Shown here piece after piece: positions 26,957 to 35,497 of a stretch of DNA of 64,000 nt (positions within the stretch are counted from its first letter, which is position 1; every line of letters starts with the position of its first letter). The notes under the pieces were generated by a model. That model did not search any database and was not told where the DNA came from. It saw only the letters and a list, made by a program, of their open reading frames with translations. This DNA comes from JAIOTG01 sp964644045 (lineage in GTDB: Bacteria > Patescibacteriota > Patescibacteriia > Patescibacteriales > JAGXOH01): assembly GCA_964644045.1 (NCBI GenBank), contig CAZXUK010000002.1, positions 13,542-77,541 of the forward strand, read 5' to 3'. The translations under genes and the position numbers were made by a program.

Positions 26957-27727
26957 ATGGGAAAAATAATTTCTATAGTAAATCAAAAAGGAGGAGTAGG
27001 GAAAACCACTACCGCCATTAATTTGGGGGCTTATTTGGCTTATTTGGGCAAGCAGGTCCTTTTGATAGATGTTGACCCCCAAGCCAACGCCACTTCTGGA
27101 TTAGGAGTTGAGATAAACGACCTGGAATACGGGATCTATGAAGCGTTAATAGGAAGCAAAAGTTTGGAGGGAGTTGTTAAAAAAACAAAACAATCCGGCT
27201 ATGAATTGGCTCCTTCCAATCCCGCTTTGGCCGGAGCCGGAGTGGAGTTAGTAAATATGCCGGAAAGAGAATGGAGATTGGATAAAATTTTAAAAGAAAA
27301 AAAGAAGGATTATGATTATGTTATTATTGACGGACCTCCCTCTTTAGGCCTTTTAACTGTTAATAGTTTAGTGGCCGCGGATGAGATATTGATACCCATT
27401 CAAAGTGAATATTATTCTTTAGAGGGTTTAGGGCAACTTTTGGAAACTATTAATTTGGTAAAAGAGAACCTTAAGCCGGAAATTGAGATCAAAGGAGCGG
27501 TAGTTACTATGTATGATAAGCGAAATCGTCTTTCCGGTTTGATTATGAAGGAACTGGAAGAGCATTTTCCTCACCGAATTTTAAAAACAGTTGTGCCTCG
27601 GAATGTAAGATTGGCCGAATCTCCCAGTTTTGGCCGGACGATTTTCCAATATGACAAGAAATCAAAGGGAGCCGAGGCCTATGAGAAATTGGCCCGGGAA
27701 ATAATAAATTTAGATAAAGAAGAATAA
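26957..27727 (+). CDS. parA: chromosome partitioning ATPase ParA (Soj)
   Basis: ParA is the Walker-type ATPase that moves ParB-parS complexes. The protein from ATG 26957 has 256 residues, with the deviant Walker A KGGVGKTT, the DVDPQANATSGLG box and the Walker B stretch VIIDGPPSLG. An upstream in-frame GTG at 26942 would add five residues, but the ATG gives the standard MGKIISIVNQKGG start. It has the length of chromosomal Soj-type proteins without an N-terminal regulator. It abuts parB. Confidence 0.96.
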   Translation: MGKIISIVNQKGGVGKTTTAINLGAYLAYLGKQVLLIDVDPQANATSGLGVEINDLEYGIYEALIGSKSLEGVVKKTKQSGYELAPSNPALAGAGVELVNMPEREWRLDKILKEKKKDYDYVIIDGPPSLGLLTVNSLVAADEILIPIQSEYYSLEGLGQLLETINLVKENLKPEIEIKGAVVTMYDKRNRLSGLIMKELEEHFPHRILKTVVPRNVRLAESPSFGRTIFQYDKKSKGAEAYEKLAREIINLDKEE

Positions 27728-27728
27728 T

Positions 27729-28616
27729 ATGGCTCAAGGCTTAGGTAGGGGATTGGGTTCATTGATCCCCCAAAAACCGAAAAAAACCCAAGCTTCAGCC
27801 GGAGAAGGAGATGGTTCGGTGGCTGTTAATGTTTTAAGTTCGCAAGATAAGGATCGAGTTATTTTGGTTTCTCCGAAAAAAATAAAAGCCAACAAGCTCC
27901 AACCCCGCAAATTTTTTTCCGATTCTTCCTTGAATGAATTAATGGATTCCATTAGAAATTATGGAATAATTCAGCCCTTGGTGGTTATAAAAAGGGGAGA
28001 TTCTTATGAATTGGTGGCCGGAGAGCGTCGTTTAAGAGCTTCTAAAAAGATAGGTTTGTCCGAGGTGCCGGTAATTGTGCGGGATATGGACGAACAAAAG
28101 AAATTAGAGGTTTCTTTAGTGGAAAATCTGCAAAGAGAAGATTTAAACCCTATTGAGAAATCTTTGGCTTATCGCAAATTAATGGATGAATTTAACTTAA
28201 CTATTAATGAGTTGGCTAAAAGAGTGGGTAAATCCCGTCCGGTTATTTCCAATAATTTAAGAATGCTTAATTTGCCCGAAGAAATACAGGAAGCTCTGAT
28301 GAAAGGAATTATAAACGAAGGACACGCCAATATTTTAACCGGATTGGACTCGGAGGCCAAACAGTTTAATTTGTTTCGCAAAATAGCCCACGGGAATTTA
28401 TCTGTAAGAGGAGCGGGGAGCGAGGCCAAGAGAATGGGAGGAACCAAAAAGGCGCGTATAAAAAACAATTATGCCGATAAAGATAAAGAAAAGGAGATTA
28501 GAAACAGATTGGGCACCAAAGTGGAGATAAAAAGAACGGAAAAAGGAGGTAAGGTTGTAATAGATTTTTATTCCGACGAAGAACTCAAGGATATTATTAA
28601 AAAAATAAAAGAATAA
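27729..28616 (+). CDS. parB: chromosome partitioning protein ParB (Spo0J)
   Basis: ParB binds parS and slides on DNA as a CTP-switched clamp. The 295-residue protein has an N-terminal ParA-interacting peptide (MAQGLGRGLGSLIP), the ParB CTPase domain with GERRLRASK, and a helix-turn-helix (LAKRVGKSRPVISNNLRML). A C-terminal dimerisation domain completes it. It begins one base after the parA stop. No copy of the classic parS sequence is evident in this window. Confidence 0.96.
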   Translation: MAQGLGRGLGSLIPQKPKKTQASAGEGDGSVAVNVLSSQDKDRVILVSPKKIKANKLQPRKFFSDSSLNELMDSIRNYGIIQPLVVIKRGDSYELVAGERRLRASKKIGLSEVPVIVRDMDEQKKLEVSLVENLQREDLNPIEKSLAYRKLMDEFNLTINELAKRVGKSRPVISNNLRMLNLPEEIQEALMKGIINEGHANILTGLDSEAKQFNLFRKIAHGNLSVRGAGSEAKRMGGTKKARIKNNYADKDKEKEIRNRLGTKVEIKRTEKGGKVVIDFYSDEELKDIIKKIKE

Positions 28617-28637
28617 ATAAAGATCTGACAAACAAAA

Positions 28638-28688
28638 CCCCACACTTGTCAATAATTTGGAATTATTTTAAAGTGTGGGGTGTTTCTT
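28638..28688 (+). terminator. long terminator hairpin after parB
   Basis: CCCCACACTT pairs with AAGTGTGGGG. Inside, AATAATT pairs with AATTATT across a TGG loop, giving about 17 bp with a small internal loop. TGTTTCTTT follows. Confidence 0.8.
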
Positions 28689-28723
28689 TATGAAAAATTT
28701 TACCAATAAAGTGATTTATTTTT

Positions 28724-30052
28724 ATGATGAAATCAACTTATTATATTATTACCATTGGTTGTCAAATGAACAAATCAGACAGTGAGAGATTTGTCGCTTG
28801 TTTGAAAAATTCGGGCTTAAAAGAGGTTTCACAAAGAAAGGAAGCCGATTTGGTGGTGCTTAACACTTGCGGAGTTCGCCAATCAGCCGAGGACCGTGTT
28901 TATGGGCTTATTCCTAAAATAAAGAGGGACAATCCGGGTGTGAAGATAATTTTAACCGGCTGCCTGAGCCAACGACAAGATGTGCAGCAAAGATTAGGGG
29001 ATAAAGTGGATTTGTGGTTACCTATTATTGATCTGCCCCTGTTAGATAGATATTTAGATCAGCTTTTTAAAGGGAAAAAAGGAGAAAAAATCAAAGTATC
29101 CTCTTGTCCCAATAATTATTTAAACATAAGACCCGAGTTAAGATCCGAATTTAGTGCTTTTATTCCCATAGGTAATGGATGTAATAATTTTTGCGCTTAT
29201 TGCGTAGTGCCTTATGCTCGGGGCCGAGAAGTTTACAGAGAACCAGAAGAAATTATAACCGAGGCGCGGGATTTAATCTCCCGGGGCTACAAGGAAATAT
29301 TTTTGATCGCCCAAAATGTTAACAGTTATAAAAGTGAAAATTTTGATTTCCCCGATCTATTGGAGAAAATTAATAGAGTTGAAGGAGACTTTTGGATCCG
29401 TTTTGCCACCAGCCACCCCAAAGATATGAGCGATAAATTGATAAAAGTTATAAAGAAAGGGAAAAAGATCTGTCCTTATATTCATTTGCCGGTTCAATCC
29501 GGTGATAATCGGATTTTAAAAGCCATGAACCGCAAGTATACCCGGGAACATTATCGGGAGTTGGTTAGAAGGATAAGGAAAAATTGCGATTATAAAGAAA
29601 TGAACTCGGAGGGAGATAAGTTGCCTGTTTCTCTCACTACGGATATAATAGTGGGCTTCCCCGGAGAAACCGAGGAAAAATTTAAAAATACGGAAAAATT
29701 GTTTAAAGAGATCAATTTTGATATGGCCTATATCGCTCGATACAGCCCCCGTCCCGGCACAGTTGCGGCTGAGTGGAGGGATAATGTAAGCTCTCAAGAA
29801 AAAAAGGAAAGAGAAGAGGGGTTGATGAGAATTTTGCGCTCAAGCGCTTTAGTCAATAACAAAAAATATAAAGGAAAAGTAGTTCGGGTGTTGATAGAGA
29901 GCAAAAATAAAAAAGGGGATTATTTGGGTAAAACTTCTACTTATAAAAATGTTAAGATTAAGCCAAAAATAAAATTAAAGGAAGGGGAGTTTGCTTTGGT
30001 CAAAATAAAAAGTTTTGAGGATTTTGGCTTGGAAGGAGAGTTGATTTATTAA
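28724..30052 (+). CDS. miaB: tRNA methylthiotransferase MiaB
   Basis: MiaB converts N6-isopentenyladenosine-37 of tRNA to its 2-methylthio form. The 442-residue protein has the N-terminal UPF0004 domain with three cluster cysteines (GCQMN, NTCGVR, TGCLSQ), a radical SAM motif CNNFCAYC, and a C-terminal TRAM domain. GCQMN and PYARGRE favour MiaB over MtaB or RimO. MiaA, which makes its substrate, is encoded less than 1 kb away. Confidence 0.93.
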   Translation: MMKSTYYIITIGCQMNKSDSERFVACLKNSGLKEVSQRKEADLVVLNTCGVRQSAEDRVYGLIPKIKRDNPGVKIILTGCLSQRQDVQQRLGDKVDLWLPIIDLPLLDRYLDQLFKGKKGEKIKVSSCPNNYLNIRPELRSEFSAFIPIGNGCNNFCAYCVVPYARGREVYREPEEIITEARDLISRGYKEIFLIAQNVNSYKSENFDFPDLLEKINRVEGDFWIRFATSHPKDMSDKLIKVIKKGKKICPYIHLPVQSGDNRILKAMNRKYTREHYRELVRRIRKNCDYKEMNSEGDKLPVSLTTDIIVGFPGETEEKFKNTEKLFKEINFDMAYIARYSPRPGTVAAEWRDNVSSQEKKEREEGLMRILRSSALVNNKKYKGKVVRVLIESKNKKGDYLGKTSTYKNVKIKPKIKLKEGEFALVKIKSFEDFGLEGELIY

Positions 30053-30054
30053 AA

Positions 30055-30084
30055 AACCCGAACCTTAGAAGGTCTCGGGTTTTG
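30055..30084 (+). terminator. terminator after miaB
   Basis: AACCCGAACCTT / AAGGTCTCGGGTT stem (one bulge) with loop AGA, then TTTTG. It lies between convergent genes. Confidence 0.8.
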
Positions 30085-30087
30085 ATT

Positions 30088-30813
30088 TTAAGTGATTGTT
30101 TTTAAAAAGATCAAGTTTCTTTCCATTTCGCCTGCGCGGAAGGAAAAAAGATCCTTTGATTCATAGGAGCATTTTCTAAAGATCGTTAGATTTGAGTTGC
30201 GGACTCCGATTTCCAATAGTTGAAGTTCAATAATCGAGGCCAGGTCCAGGCGGTTGTTTTCCATAAGTCTCGAGAATACGTTTTTCCACTCTTCTCCGAT
30301 CTCGTAGCACCGGGGGCAAATTCCGCCCCAAATAATAATTTTGGTTTTTTCGAGATTCAGACCTTGGCTCGAGAATTTTTTTAAGAGTTTTCCGCCTATT
30401 CCCAGGTTAGTGCCGTATAAACCGGAGTGTATGAGAAAGAAATTACCTCCGTCGCTACCAATAATGATAGGGCAGTCACCGGTGGTAAATCCTAAAGCTA
30501 TTTTGCTCCTTTCCGGAAAAACTCCGGTTTTCAAAAACAGAGCATCGCATTTTTTGATTTGCGGTCTTTTTCCTCCCGGTTTGACAAACCAGCATTTATC
30601 TTTTTGTTCCGGAAAAGGGAGGAAAAAATAGTTCACCCCCAAAAGATTTTGGAATTTTTTTATTCTTCCCAGGGCTTTATTTCTTTTTTGTTCGTCTTTT
30701 TGGGTGGTTGCGTTAAAATCCCCCAAATTTTTTAAAGTAATTCCCGAAATGATATCTTGTGAAAAAAAATCTTTAAAAAAGATCAATTTTCCGTTATAAT
30801 TTTGAGTATTCAA
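30088..30813 (-). CDS. YfiH/YlmD-like polyphenol oxidase-family protein
   Basis: The 241-residue product resembles the Cu-oxidase_4 (YfiH, LACC1-like) family of purine nucleoside phosphorylase/adenosine deaminase enzymes. The recognised parts are FTTGDCPII (metal Cys), FFLIHSGLYG (metal His), GGICPRCYEIGEE and the final FSFRAG region. The first metal His of the family (in a QVHG-type motif) is not visible, so activity may be altered. The start is TTG at 30813, five bases after GGGAGG. It has the TTGACA-N17-TAATCT promoter shared with other accessory genes. Confidence 0.75.
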   Translation of the reverse strand: MNTQNYNGKLIFFKDFFSQDIISGITLKNLGDFNATTQKDEQKRNKALGRIKKFQNLLGVNYFFLPFPEQKDKCWFVKPGGKRPQIKKCDALFLKTGVFPERSKIALGFTTGDCPIIIGSDGGNFFLIHSGLYGTNLGIGGKLLKKFSSQGLNLEKTKIIIWGGICPRCYEIGEEWKNVFSRLMENNRLDLASIIELQLLEIGVRNSNLTIFRKCSYESKDLFSFRAGEMERNLIFLKTIT

Positions 30814-30862
30814 AGCATCCTCCCTTTTTAATTTGTTTTTTAAAGAACTATTAGTTTATATT

Positions 30863-30891
30863 AGATTAATATTTTAATTAAGTCATGTCAA
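30863..30891 (-). promoter_or_regulatory. TAATCT-class promoter of YfiH-like gene
   Basis: On the minus strand TTGACA (30891-30886), 17 bp, TAATCT (30868-30863). The -35 overlaps the start codon of the divergent miaA. Confidence 0.55.
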
Positions 30892-31835
30892 ATGATAAAA
30901 AAGATAAAATTATAGTAATCGTCGGGCCTACAGCCAGCGGAAAAACCGGTTTGGCGGTAGATTTGGCTTTTAGATATGGCGGAGAGATCATTAGCGCCGA
31001 CAGCAGGCAGGTTTATAAGGGTATGGATGTGGGCACAGGCAAGGATTTGGGCGAATATAAAAGAACTGAAAAAGGGAAAAAAATAAAAATTCCTTATTAT
31101 TTAATTGATTTGGTTAGCCCAAAAACCGAGTTTAATTTGGCTAAATATTACAAGAAAGCTGAGAAATGTTTAGCTCAAATTTTAAAAAAGGGAAAACTTC
31201 CCATAATTGCGGGCGGAACCGGCCTTTATGCTCAGGCCTTGGTAGAGGGATATAATCTAAAAGCGGTTAAGCCCGATCCGGAATTCAGAAGGAGAATGAA
31301 AAATTTATCCGCCTCCGAGCTGTACAAAAAATTAGAACAGCTAAACCCCCGAACTGCGCGAAAGCTTAACAATAGTGATAAAAACAATCCTCGTCGATTG
31401 ATTCGTTATTTGGAAAATTTAAAGAAAGGGCAAAGTGTTTCTGACCTTGATTGTCAAGTTGATAAAAACAGAGAATTTTTGGTTTTAGCTCTTTTTTCCG
31501 GGGAAGAAATTTTAAAAAAAAGAATTTATAAAAGATTAAAGCAAAGAATAGAAAAAGAAGGGATGATCCAAGAGGTGAGCGATCTTCATAAACATAAGAA
31601 AGTAAGTTGGAAGCGACTGAAAGGTTTCGGTTTGGAATATAGATATGTCAGCCGGTATTTGCAAGGAGAGATAAGCAAGGAAGATTTGTTAAATGATCTT
31701 TATATAGCTATTTATCAATTTGCCAAAAGGCAGATTACTTGGTTGCGGCGTTGGGAGCGCCAGGGAAGAGAAATTATTTGGGCAAAAAACAGACAAGAAG
31801 CTTTCAGGCAAGTAAAGGAATTTTTAAAAAAATAA
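30885..31835 (+). CDS. miaA: tRNA dimethylallyltransferase MiaA
   Basis: MiaA adds the dimethylallyl group to A37 of tRNAs reading UNN codons. The 316-residue protein has the P-loop GPTASGKTG, the DSRQVYKGMDVGTGK substrate motif, and AGGTGLYAQAL, all in standard order. It supplies the substrate for MiaB encoded just upstream. No Shine-Dalgarno is present. Confidence 0.96.
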   Translation: MSNDKKDKIIVIVGPTASGKTGLAVDLAFRYGGEIISADSRQVYKGMDVGTGKDLGEYKRTEKGKKIKIPYYLIDLVSPKTEFNLAKYYKKAEKCLAQILKKGKLPIIAGGTGLYAQALVEGYNLKAVKPDPEFRRRMKNLSASELYKKLEQLNPRTARKLNNSDKNNPRRLIRYLENLKKGQSVSDLDCQVDKNREFLVLALFSGEEILKKRIYKRLKQRIEKEGMIQEVSDLHKHKKVSWKRLKGFGLEYRYVSRYLQGEISKEDLLNDLYIAIYQFAKRQITWLRRWERQGREIIWAKNRQEAFRQVKEFLKK

Positions 31836-31836
31836 G

Positions 31837-31864
31837 AACCCGCTTTTTGTTAAAGCGGGTTTTG
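31837..31864 (+). terminator. terminator after miaA
   Basis: Perfect 10-bp stem AACCCGCTTT / AAAGCGGGTT, loop TTGTT, followed by TTTG. Confidence 0.82.
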
Positions 31865-31870
31865 TTAAAA

Positions 31871-32113
31871 TTAAGCCATTTCCCGGCAATTTTTGGAGCT
31901 ACAAATTTTTTTGGGGAGGTTTTCTATTTCTTGAGAGGTTATATCTATTACTGTTGATTGGAATTTATGAAAACCCAAATTTCTTTCCTCTTGGCCGTTT
32001 TCCTCTTCAATAAGACATATCCCCAGGATTTTTCGGCAGTAAGGACAAACTCCTTGAATTTTCACCCAACAAATCCCTTCATTGCTTTTTACTCTTCTTT
32101 TTAAATTTTTCAT
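31871..32113 (-). CDS. small zinc-ribbon-like protein
   Basis: This 80-residue basic protein has CPYC near residue 24 and CSSKNC near the C-terminus, which could form one zinc site. An upstream in-frame GTG (32119) exists, but AAGGAGGG lies at the right distance only for the ATG at 32113, so that start is chosen. The family is not recognised. It belongs to the strong-Shine-Dalgarno accessory set and faces miaA. Confidence 0.7.
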   Translation of the reverse strand: MKNLKRRVKSNEGICWVKIQGVCPYCRKILGICLIEEENGQEERNLGFHKFQSTVIDITSQEIENLPKKICSSKNCREMA

Positions 32114-32169
32114 GGCCACCCTCCTTTTTGAAAAATGTTTTAAATCTCTTGCTTTAAAAAAGATGGATT

Positions 32170-32210
32170 AATAAAAACAAAACCGGGGTTATCCCGGTTT
32201 TGTTTTTATT
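32170..32210 (-). terminator. bidirectional terminator
   Basis: Perfect 18-bp stem (32170-32187 with 32193-32210) around loop GTTAT. The GC core CCGGG/CCCGG is flanked by A and T runs, so it can act in both directions. It ends the coiled-coil gene at 32234. Confidence 0.9.
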
Positions 32211-32233
32211 TAATATTTTTTTTATTTTTCATA

Positions 32234-33010
32234 TTAGTCGTTTATTGTATTTTGGTTATTGTCTTCATCTTCTTCTTTAATAATTTTACCATAAACATCT
32301 TGAAATTTTGATTTTAAATTTTCGACTTTTTGATTGACCTTATTCGAAAAATTTTTTTGAGATAATTTTTCCAATTCTTTTAAGGTATTTTCAATATTAT
32401 TTTTTTGAATTTTAAATTCTTCCTCATTCCATTCGGAATATTCGTCAAAAGTTTTTTGTATCCGATCCAATTTTGTTTGATATTCTTTTATCTTTTTATC
32501 CACTTTAAATTTTAATTCATTCCTCACTTTCTGCATTTTTTCTTTTTCATCTGTCATTTCGCGCAATAAATTTCTCAATTTAATTGGGATTTCATCTTCT
32601 TCTGGGGTTTCATCTTCTTCTGGGGTTTTATCTTCTCCTGGGGCTTCATCTTTTTCTGGGGTTTCATCTTCTTCTGGGGTTTCATTTTTTAAATTTTCTG
32701 AATTATCCAAAATAAAATTTCTTAATTCTTTTATGGTTTTGGTTAAGTCTTCAATATAATCATCCAAATCTTCATTTGTCCACTCTGAAAAAGAATAATT
32801 TTCTAACTTTTTTTGTTTACATTTCCGGATTAAATTTTTAGCTTCTGTCTTTAACTTTTTTTTATTAGCTTCTTCTTCTTTTTTTGTTATATCTTCTTCG
32901 CTAAAACCCTTTGCTTTCATTTCTTCTCTTTCAGCCTTATTATAGGAAATTTTTCCCTCAGTATAGTTTTGAGGTGTTTGATTATTTAGCATATCTTCTA
33001 AATTTTTCAT
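32234..33010 (-). CDS. charged coiled-coil protein with six-residue repeats
   Basis: The 258-residue product is dominated by Lys, Glu and Asn and is predicted helical/coiled-coil on both sides of an acidic linker. The linker has five copies of a (T/A)P(E/G)(E/K)D(E/K) unit encoded by an 18-bp tandem repeat. There is no signal, transmembrane segment or recognised domain. The ATG at 33010 is chosen because a longer ORF start at 33067 lies inside the promoter. It is the most AT-rich gene of its neighbourhood and looks lineage-specific. Confidence 0.75.
   Translation of the reverse strand: MKNLEDMLNNQTPQNYTEGKISYNKAEREEMKAKGFSEEDITKKEEEANKKKLKTEAKNLIRKCKQKKLENYSFSEWTNEDLDDYIEDLTKTIKELRNFILDNSENLKNETPEEDETPEKDEAPGEDKTPEEDETPEEDEIPIKLRNLLREMTDEKEKMQKVRNELKFKVDKKIKEYQTKLDRIQKTFDEYSEWNEEEFKIQKNNIENTLKELEKLSQKNFSNKVNQKVENLKSKFQDVYGKIIKEEDEDNNQNTIND
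32591..32680. repeat. 18-bp tandem repeat, five units
   Basis: Five in-frame copies of an 18-mer beginning TTCATCTTCTTCTGGGGT on the plus strand. Copies 1, 2 and 5 are identical; copies 3 and 4 have three and one substitutions. Copy number can change without a frameshift. Confidence 0.9.
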
Positions 33011-33038
33011 AAATAAAAGTTTATTTTTATATATTTTT

Positions 33039-33067
33039 ATTATACAGTATAAATCAAAATTTGTCAA
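33039..33067 (-). promoter_or_regulatory. perfect consensus promoter of coiled-coil gene
   Basis: On the minus strand TTGACA (33067-33062), exactly 17 bp, TATAAT (33044-33039). It predicts a start near 33032, about 22 nt before the ATG at 33010. Confidence 0.8.
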
Positions 33068-33072
33068 GCATT

Positions 33073-34581
33073 TTAGCCTAAAATTTCCTTAAGTATTTGG
33101 CTTACTTTTTGCGGGTTGGCTTTGCCTTTGGTGGCGGCCATGGTTTGGCCCACAAAATATTGCAGAACATTGGTTTTGCCTTGTTTATATTGCTCTACCT
33201 GAGCTTCGTTTTTAGACAAGATCTCTTTGATTATATTTTCCAACTCTCCTTCATTATCCATTTGCTCCAAGCCCTCTTCTTTCATAATATCCGAAGGATC
33301 GCCCCCGTTTTTATACATTATTTGCAGTATTCTTTGACCGGCACTGGAGTTTATTTTTTGGTTGTAAACCAAGGAAATAAGTTCGGCAAAATTTTCCGGA
33401 GTTATTTTTATATCCGTAATTTTTTCTCCGCTTTCGCGCAGGTGTTTAAAAAGTTCGCTTACCAACCAATTGGAGGCGGATTTGGCCAATTTCTTTTTTT
33501 GTCTCTCCCAATTGTCTCCTTGAGAGTCAATCCAGGCTCTTAATTCGCTAATAACTTCTTCCGTATAATCGGCCACATTTTTGTCCGAGCTTAAAATTTC
33601 AGCGATCTCCTCTTCGAAATTGTATTGCTCTAAAAATCTTTTTTTCTTTTCCGGGGGGAGTTCAATTAGATGAGTTTTGATTTCCTCTATCCATTTGTTG
33701 TTGATTCTAAGAGGGGGGATATCCGGCTCGGGAAAGTAACGATAATCATCCGAAGTTTCCTTAATTCTTTGTCTTATGCTTTCTCCTCGGTTTTCATTCC
33801 AGCCTCTGGTTTCTTGGCAGAGCTCCTCTTCTTCCTTTAATGCCTTGATTTGTCTTTCAGTTTCGTATTTTATTGCTTTTTCCAAAGCTCTAAAAGAATT
33901 AATATTTTTTAATTCCACTTTGGGATTGAGTTTATATCCTTTTTTAGCTTTGATCTCGCAATTTCCTTTATATTCCCATTTTTCTTTTTCCTGCACGCTG
34001 ACATTGGCCTCGCAGCGCATTTGCCCTTTTTCCATGTCCGCATCACTGATATCCAGGTATCTTAAAATCTGTTGATAAGTTTGGCAGAATTTTTTAGCGG
34101 TTTGGGCATCCGGGATAACCGGCTCGGTAACCATTTCAATCAAAGGGGTGCCGGCGCGATTATAATCCATTAAAGAATAATTTTTTCCTTCCGGATGTCT
34201 TGATTTTCCCGTGTCTTCTTCTAAGTGTATTCGGGTAATGTTAATTTTTTGGTTATTTATTTCCAAATAACCATCATAAACAAAGGGGAGATCGTATTGG
34301 GAAATTTGGTATCCTTTGGGCAGATCAGGATAGAAGTAATTTTTTCGATCGAATTTTGATAGTTGACTAATTTTCCCCTTCAATCCCAATCCCAAAAGAA
34401 TTGTCCATTCAATTGCCTGCCTATTAGGATAAGGAAGAGTTCCGGGGTGCCCCATACAGATAGGGCAGACTGTTGTGTTTGGCTCCTTGTCTTCGGCATC
34501 ATTATCGCATCGACAAAACATTTTGGATTTGGTTTTAAGTTCGGCATGAATTTCCAGCCCGATTATAACATCGTATTCCAT
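33073..34581 (-). CDS. gatB: aspartyl/glutamyl-tRNA amidotransferase subunit B
   Basis: GatB is the kinase/transamidation subunit that converts Glu-tRNA(Gln) or Asp-tRNA(Asn) to the amidated form. The 502-residue product has the GatB catalytic core (VIIGLEIHAELKTKSKMFC, CPICMGHPGTLP, GTPLIEMVTEPV) and the C-terminal YqeY-like helical domain (about 350-500). GatA and GatC are not in the window. No Shine-Dalgarno is visible. Confidence 0.97.
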   Translation of the reverse strand: MEYDVIIGLEIHAELKTKSKMFCRCDNDAEDKEPNTTVCPICMGHPGTLPYPNRQAIEWTILLGLGLKGKISQLSKFDRKNYFYPDLPKGYQISQYDLPFVYDGYLEINNQKINITRIHLEEDTGKSRHPEGKNYSLMDYNRAGTPLIEMVTEPVIPDAQTAKKFCQTYQQILRYLDISDADMEKGQMRCEANVSVQEKEKWEYKGNCEIKAKKGYKLNPKVELKNINSFRALEKAIKYETERQIKALKEEEELCQETRGWNENRGESIRQRIKETSDDYRYFPEPDIPPLRINNKWIEEIKTHLIELPPEKKKRFLEQYNFEEEIAEILSSDKNVADYTEEVISELRAWIDSQGDNWERQKKKLAKSASNWLVSELFKHLRESGEKITDIKITPENFAELISLVYNQKINSSAGQRILQIMYKNGGDPSDIMKEEGLEQMDNEGELENIIKEILSKNEAQVEQYKQGKTNVLQYFVGQTMAATKGKANPQKVSQILKEILG

Positions 34582-34650
34582 AAAATATTAGAGGATTATT
34601 CTTTATTGTCTTTATTCTATCTTAAATCGGGTTTAAAATCAAGGTAGAGT

Positions 34651-34673
34651 AAATCCGGGGATTTCCCGGATTT
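34651..34673. terminator. hairpin after UPF0200-like gene
   Basis: Perfect 9-bp stem AAATCCGGG / CCCGGATTT with a 5-base loop. The T run is better on the plus strand, so its direction is uncertain, but it separates two minus-strand genes. Confidence 0.5.
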
Positions 34674-35231
34674 TTATATTTTGTTTATGGTTTTTATGAT
34701 TTCTTTTTCCAGTTCTTTTTTACTGCCGTTGTTGTCAATTCGGAAACTTGCCTTTTTACCCAAAAGAGGAACATCTTTCTCCGTGCCTGTTTTTTCTTTG
34801 CTTAAAAAAGATTTATAGCTTTGTCCGGCTTCTTGTTTTTTCTCTCCTCGTTTTTTGCTTCTTTCGTATCTTGTTTGGGGATCGGCGGTAACATAAATGG
34901 ATTTAAAATTTTTGCCATATTCTTTTTCAAAAGGCGCCATATCCCCCTTCATTCTGATTCCGTCCACAACAACCAATTCTTCCTTGGCTTGTTCCACTTC
35001 TTTAAGCATGGCCTTCATTAATACCTCATCCCCGAAGGCCTTTTTTAAGGATAGGGCCAGTTTAGATAAATTATCCCGGCTATATTCCAAAAAAAGATTA
35101 TCCAAAACTTTTTTTAGAATATCAGAGGTGGTTAGTCTTATCCCCCCGAATTTTTTAACGATTATCTCCGCGGCCGCGCCTTTTCCTCCGGCCTGCTCTC
35201 CGATTATACCGATTACTTTTTTTTCTTTCAT
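34674..35231 (-). CDS. UPF0200-like P-loop nucleotide kinase (copy 1)
   Basis: The 185-residue product has an adenylate/dephospho-CoA-kinase-like P-loop (GEQAGGKGAA), VVVDGIRMKGDM resembling the VVIDGIRS motif of UPF0200 proteins, and ADPQTRYERSKKRG as lid region. It is a paralogue of the protein at 36509-37063. The substrate is unknown. Position near Tmk, ThyX and dCMP deaminase suggests nucleotide metabolism. Confidence 0.75.
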   Translation of the reverse strand: MKEKKVIGIIGEQAGGKGAAAEIIVKKFGGIRLTTSDILKKVLDNLFLEYSRDNLSKLALSLKKAFGDEVLMKAMLKEVEQAKEELVVVDGIRMKGDMAPFEKEYGKNFKSIYVTADPQTRYERSKKRGEKKQEAGQSYKSFLSKEKTGTEKDVPLLGKKASFRIDNNGSKKELEKEIIKTINKI

Positions 35232-35290
35232 CTTAATATGAATTAATTTTTATTATTTAATTTTATAAGAAAAAAAAGGAAAAGGCAAAT

Positions 35291-35330
35291 AAAAAAAACC
35301 GAGTTTTATTACTCGGCTTTTGGTTTTTTA
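35291..35330 (-). terminator. bidirectional terminator of dTTP cluster
   Basis: CCGAG (35299-35303) / CTCGG (35312-35316) with A runs on the left and T runs on the right, so it works for the minus-strand operon. Confidence 0.7.
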
Positions 35331-35338
35331 TAAAAATT

Positions 35339-35464
35339 TTAGAAGTGTATTTGGGGATCGTCTTTTTGGTTTAATTTTTTTAAGTTTTCGTAAAAAATTA
35401 TGCCAATACCCAAAATTGCTTTTAAAGTCCGGAATAAGTTTTTAAAAGATTGAATAATTTTCAT
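35339..35464 (-). CDS. 41-residue membrane-associated small protein
   Basis: This is a small ORF with ATG at 35464 preceded by AAAAAGGAGGG five to six bases upstream. The product has a basic amphipathic N-terminus, a hydrophobic stretch AILGIGIIFY (about 16-25) and a charged tail ending DDPQIHF. No family is recognised. The excellent ribosome site, and the terminator right after the stop, support it as real. It is the last gene after mazG. Confidence 0.65.
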   Translation of the reverse strand: MKIIQSFKNLFRTLKAILGIGIIFYENLKKLNQKDDPQIHF

Positions 35465-35497
35465 TTTACCCTCCTTTTTAAAATTTTAAATATTTGA

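Noticed and set aside
33011..33067. Longer start for the coiled-coil protein
   Set aside because: The extension contains the -35 and -10 elements and would lie upstream of the transcription start.
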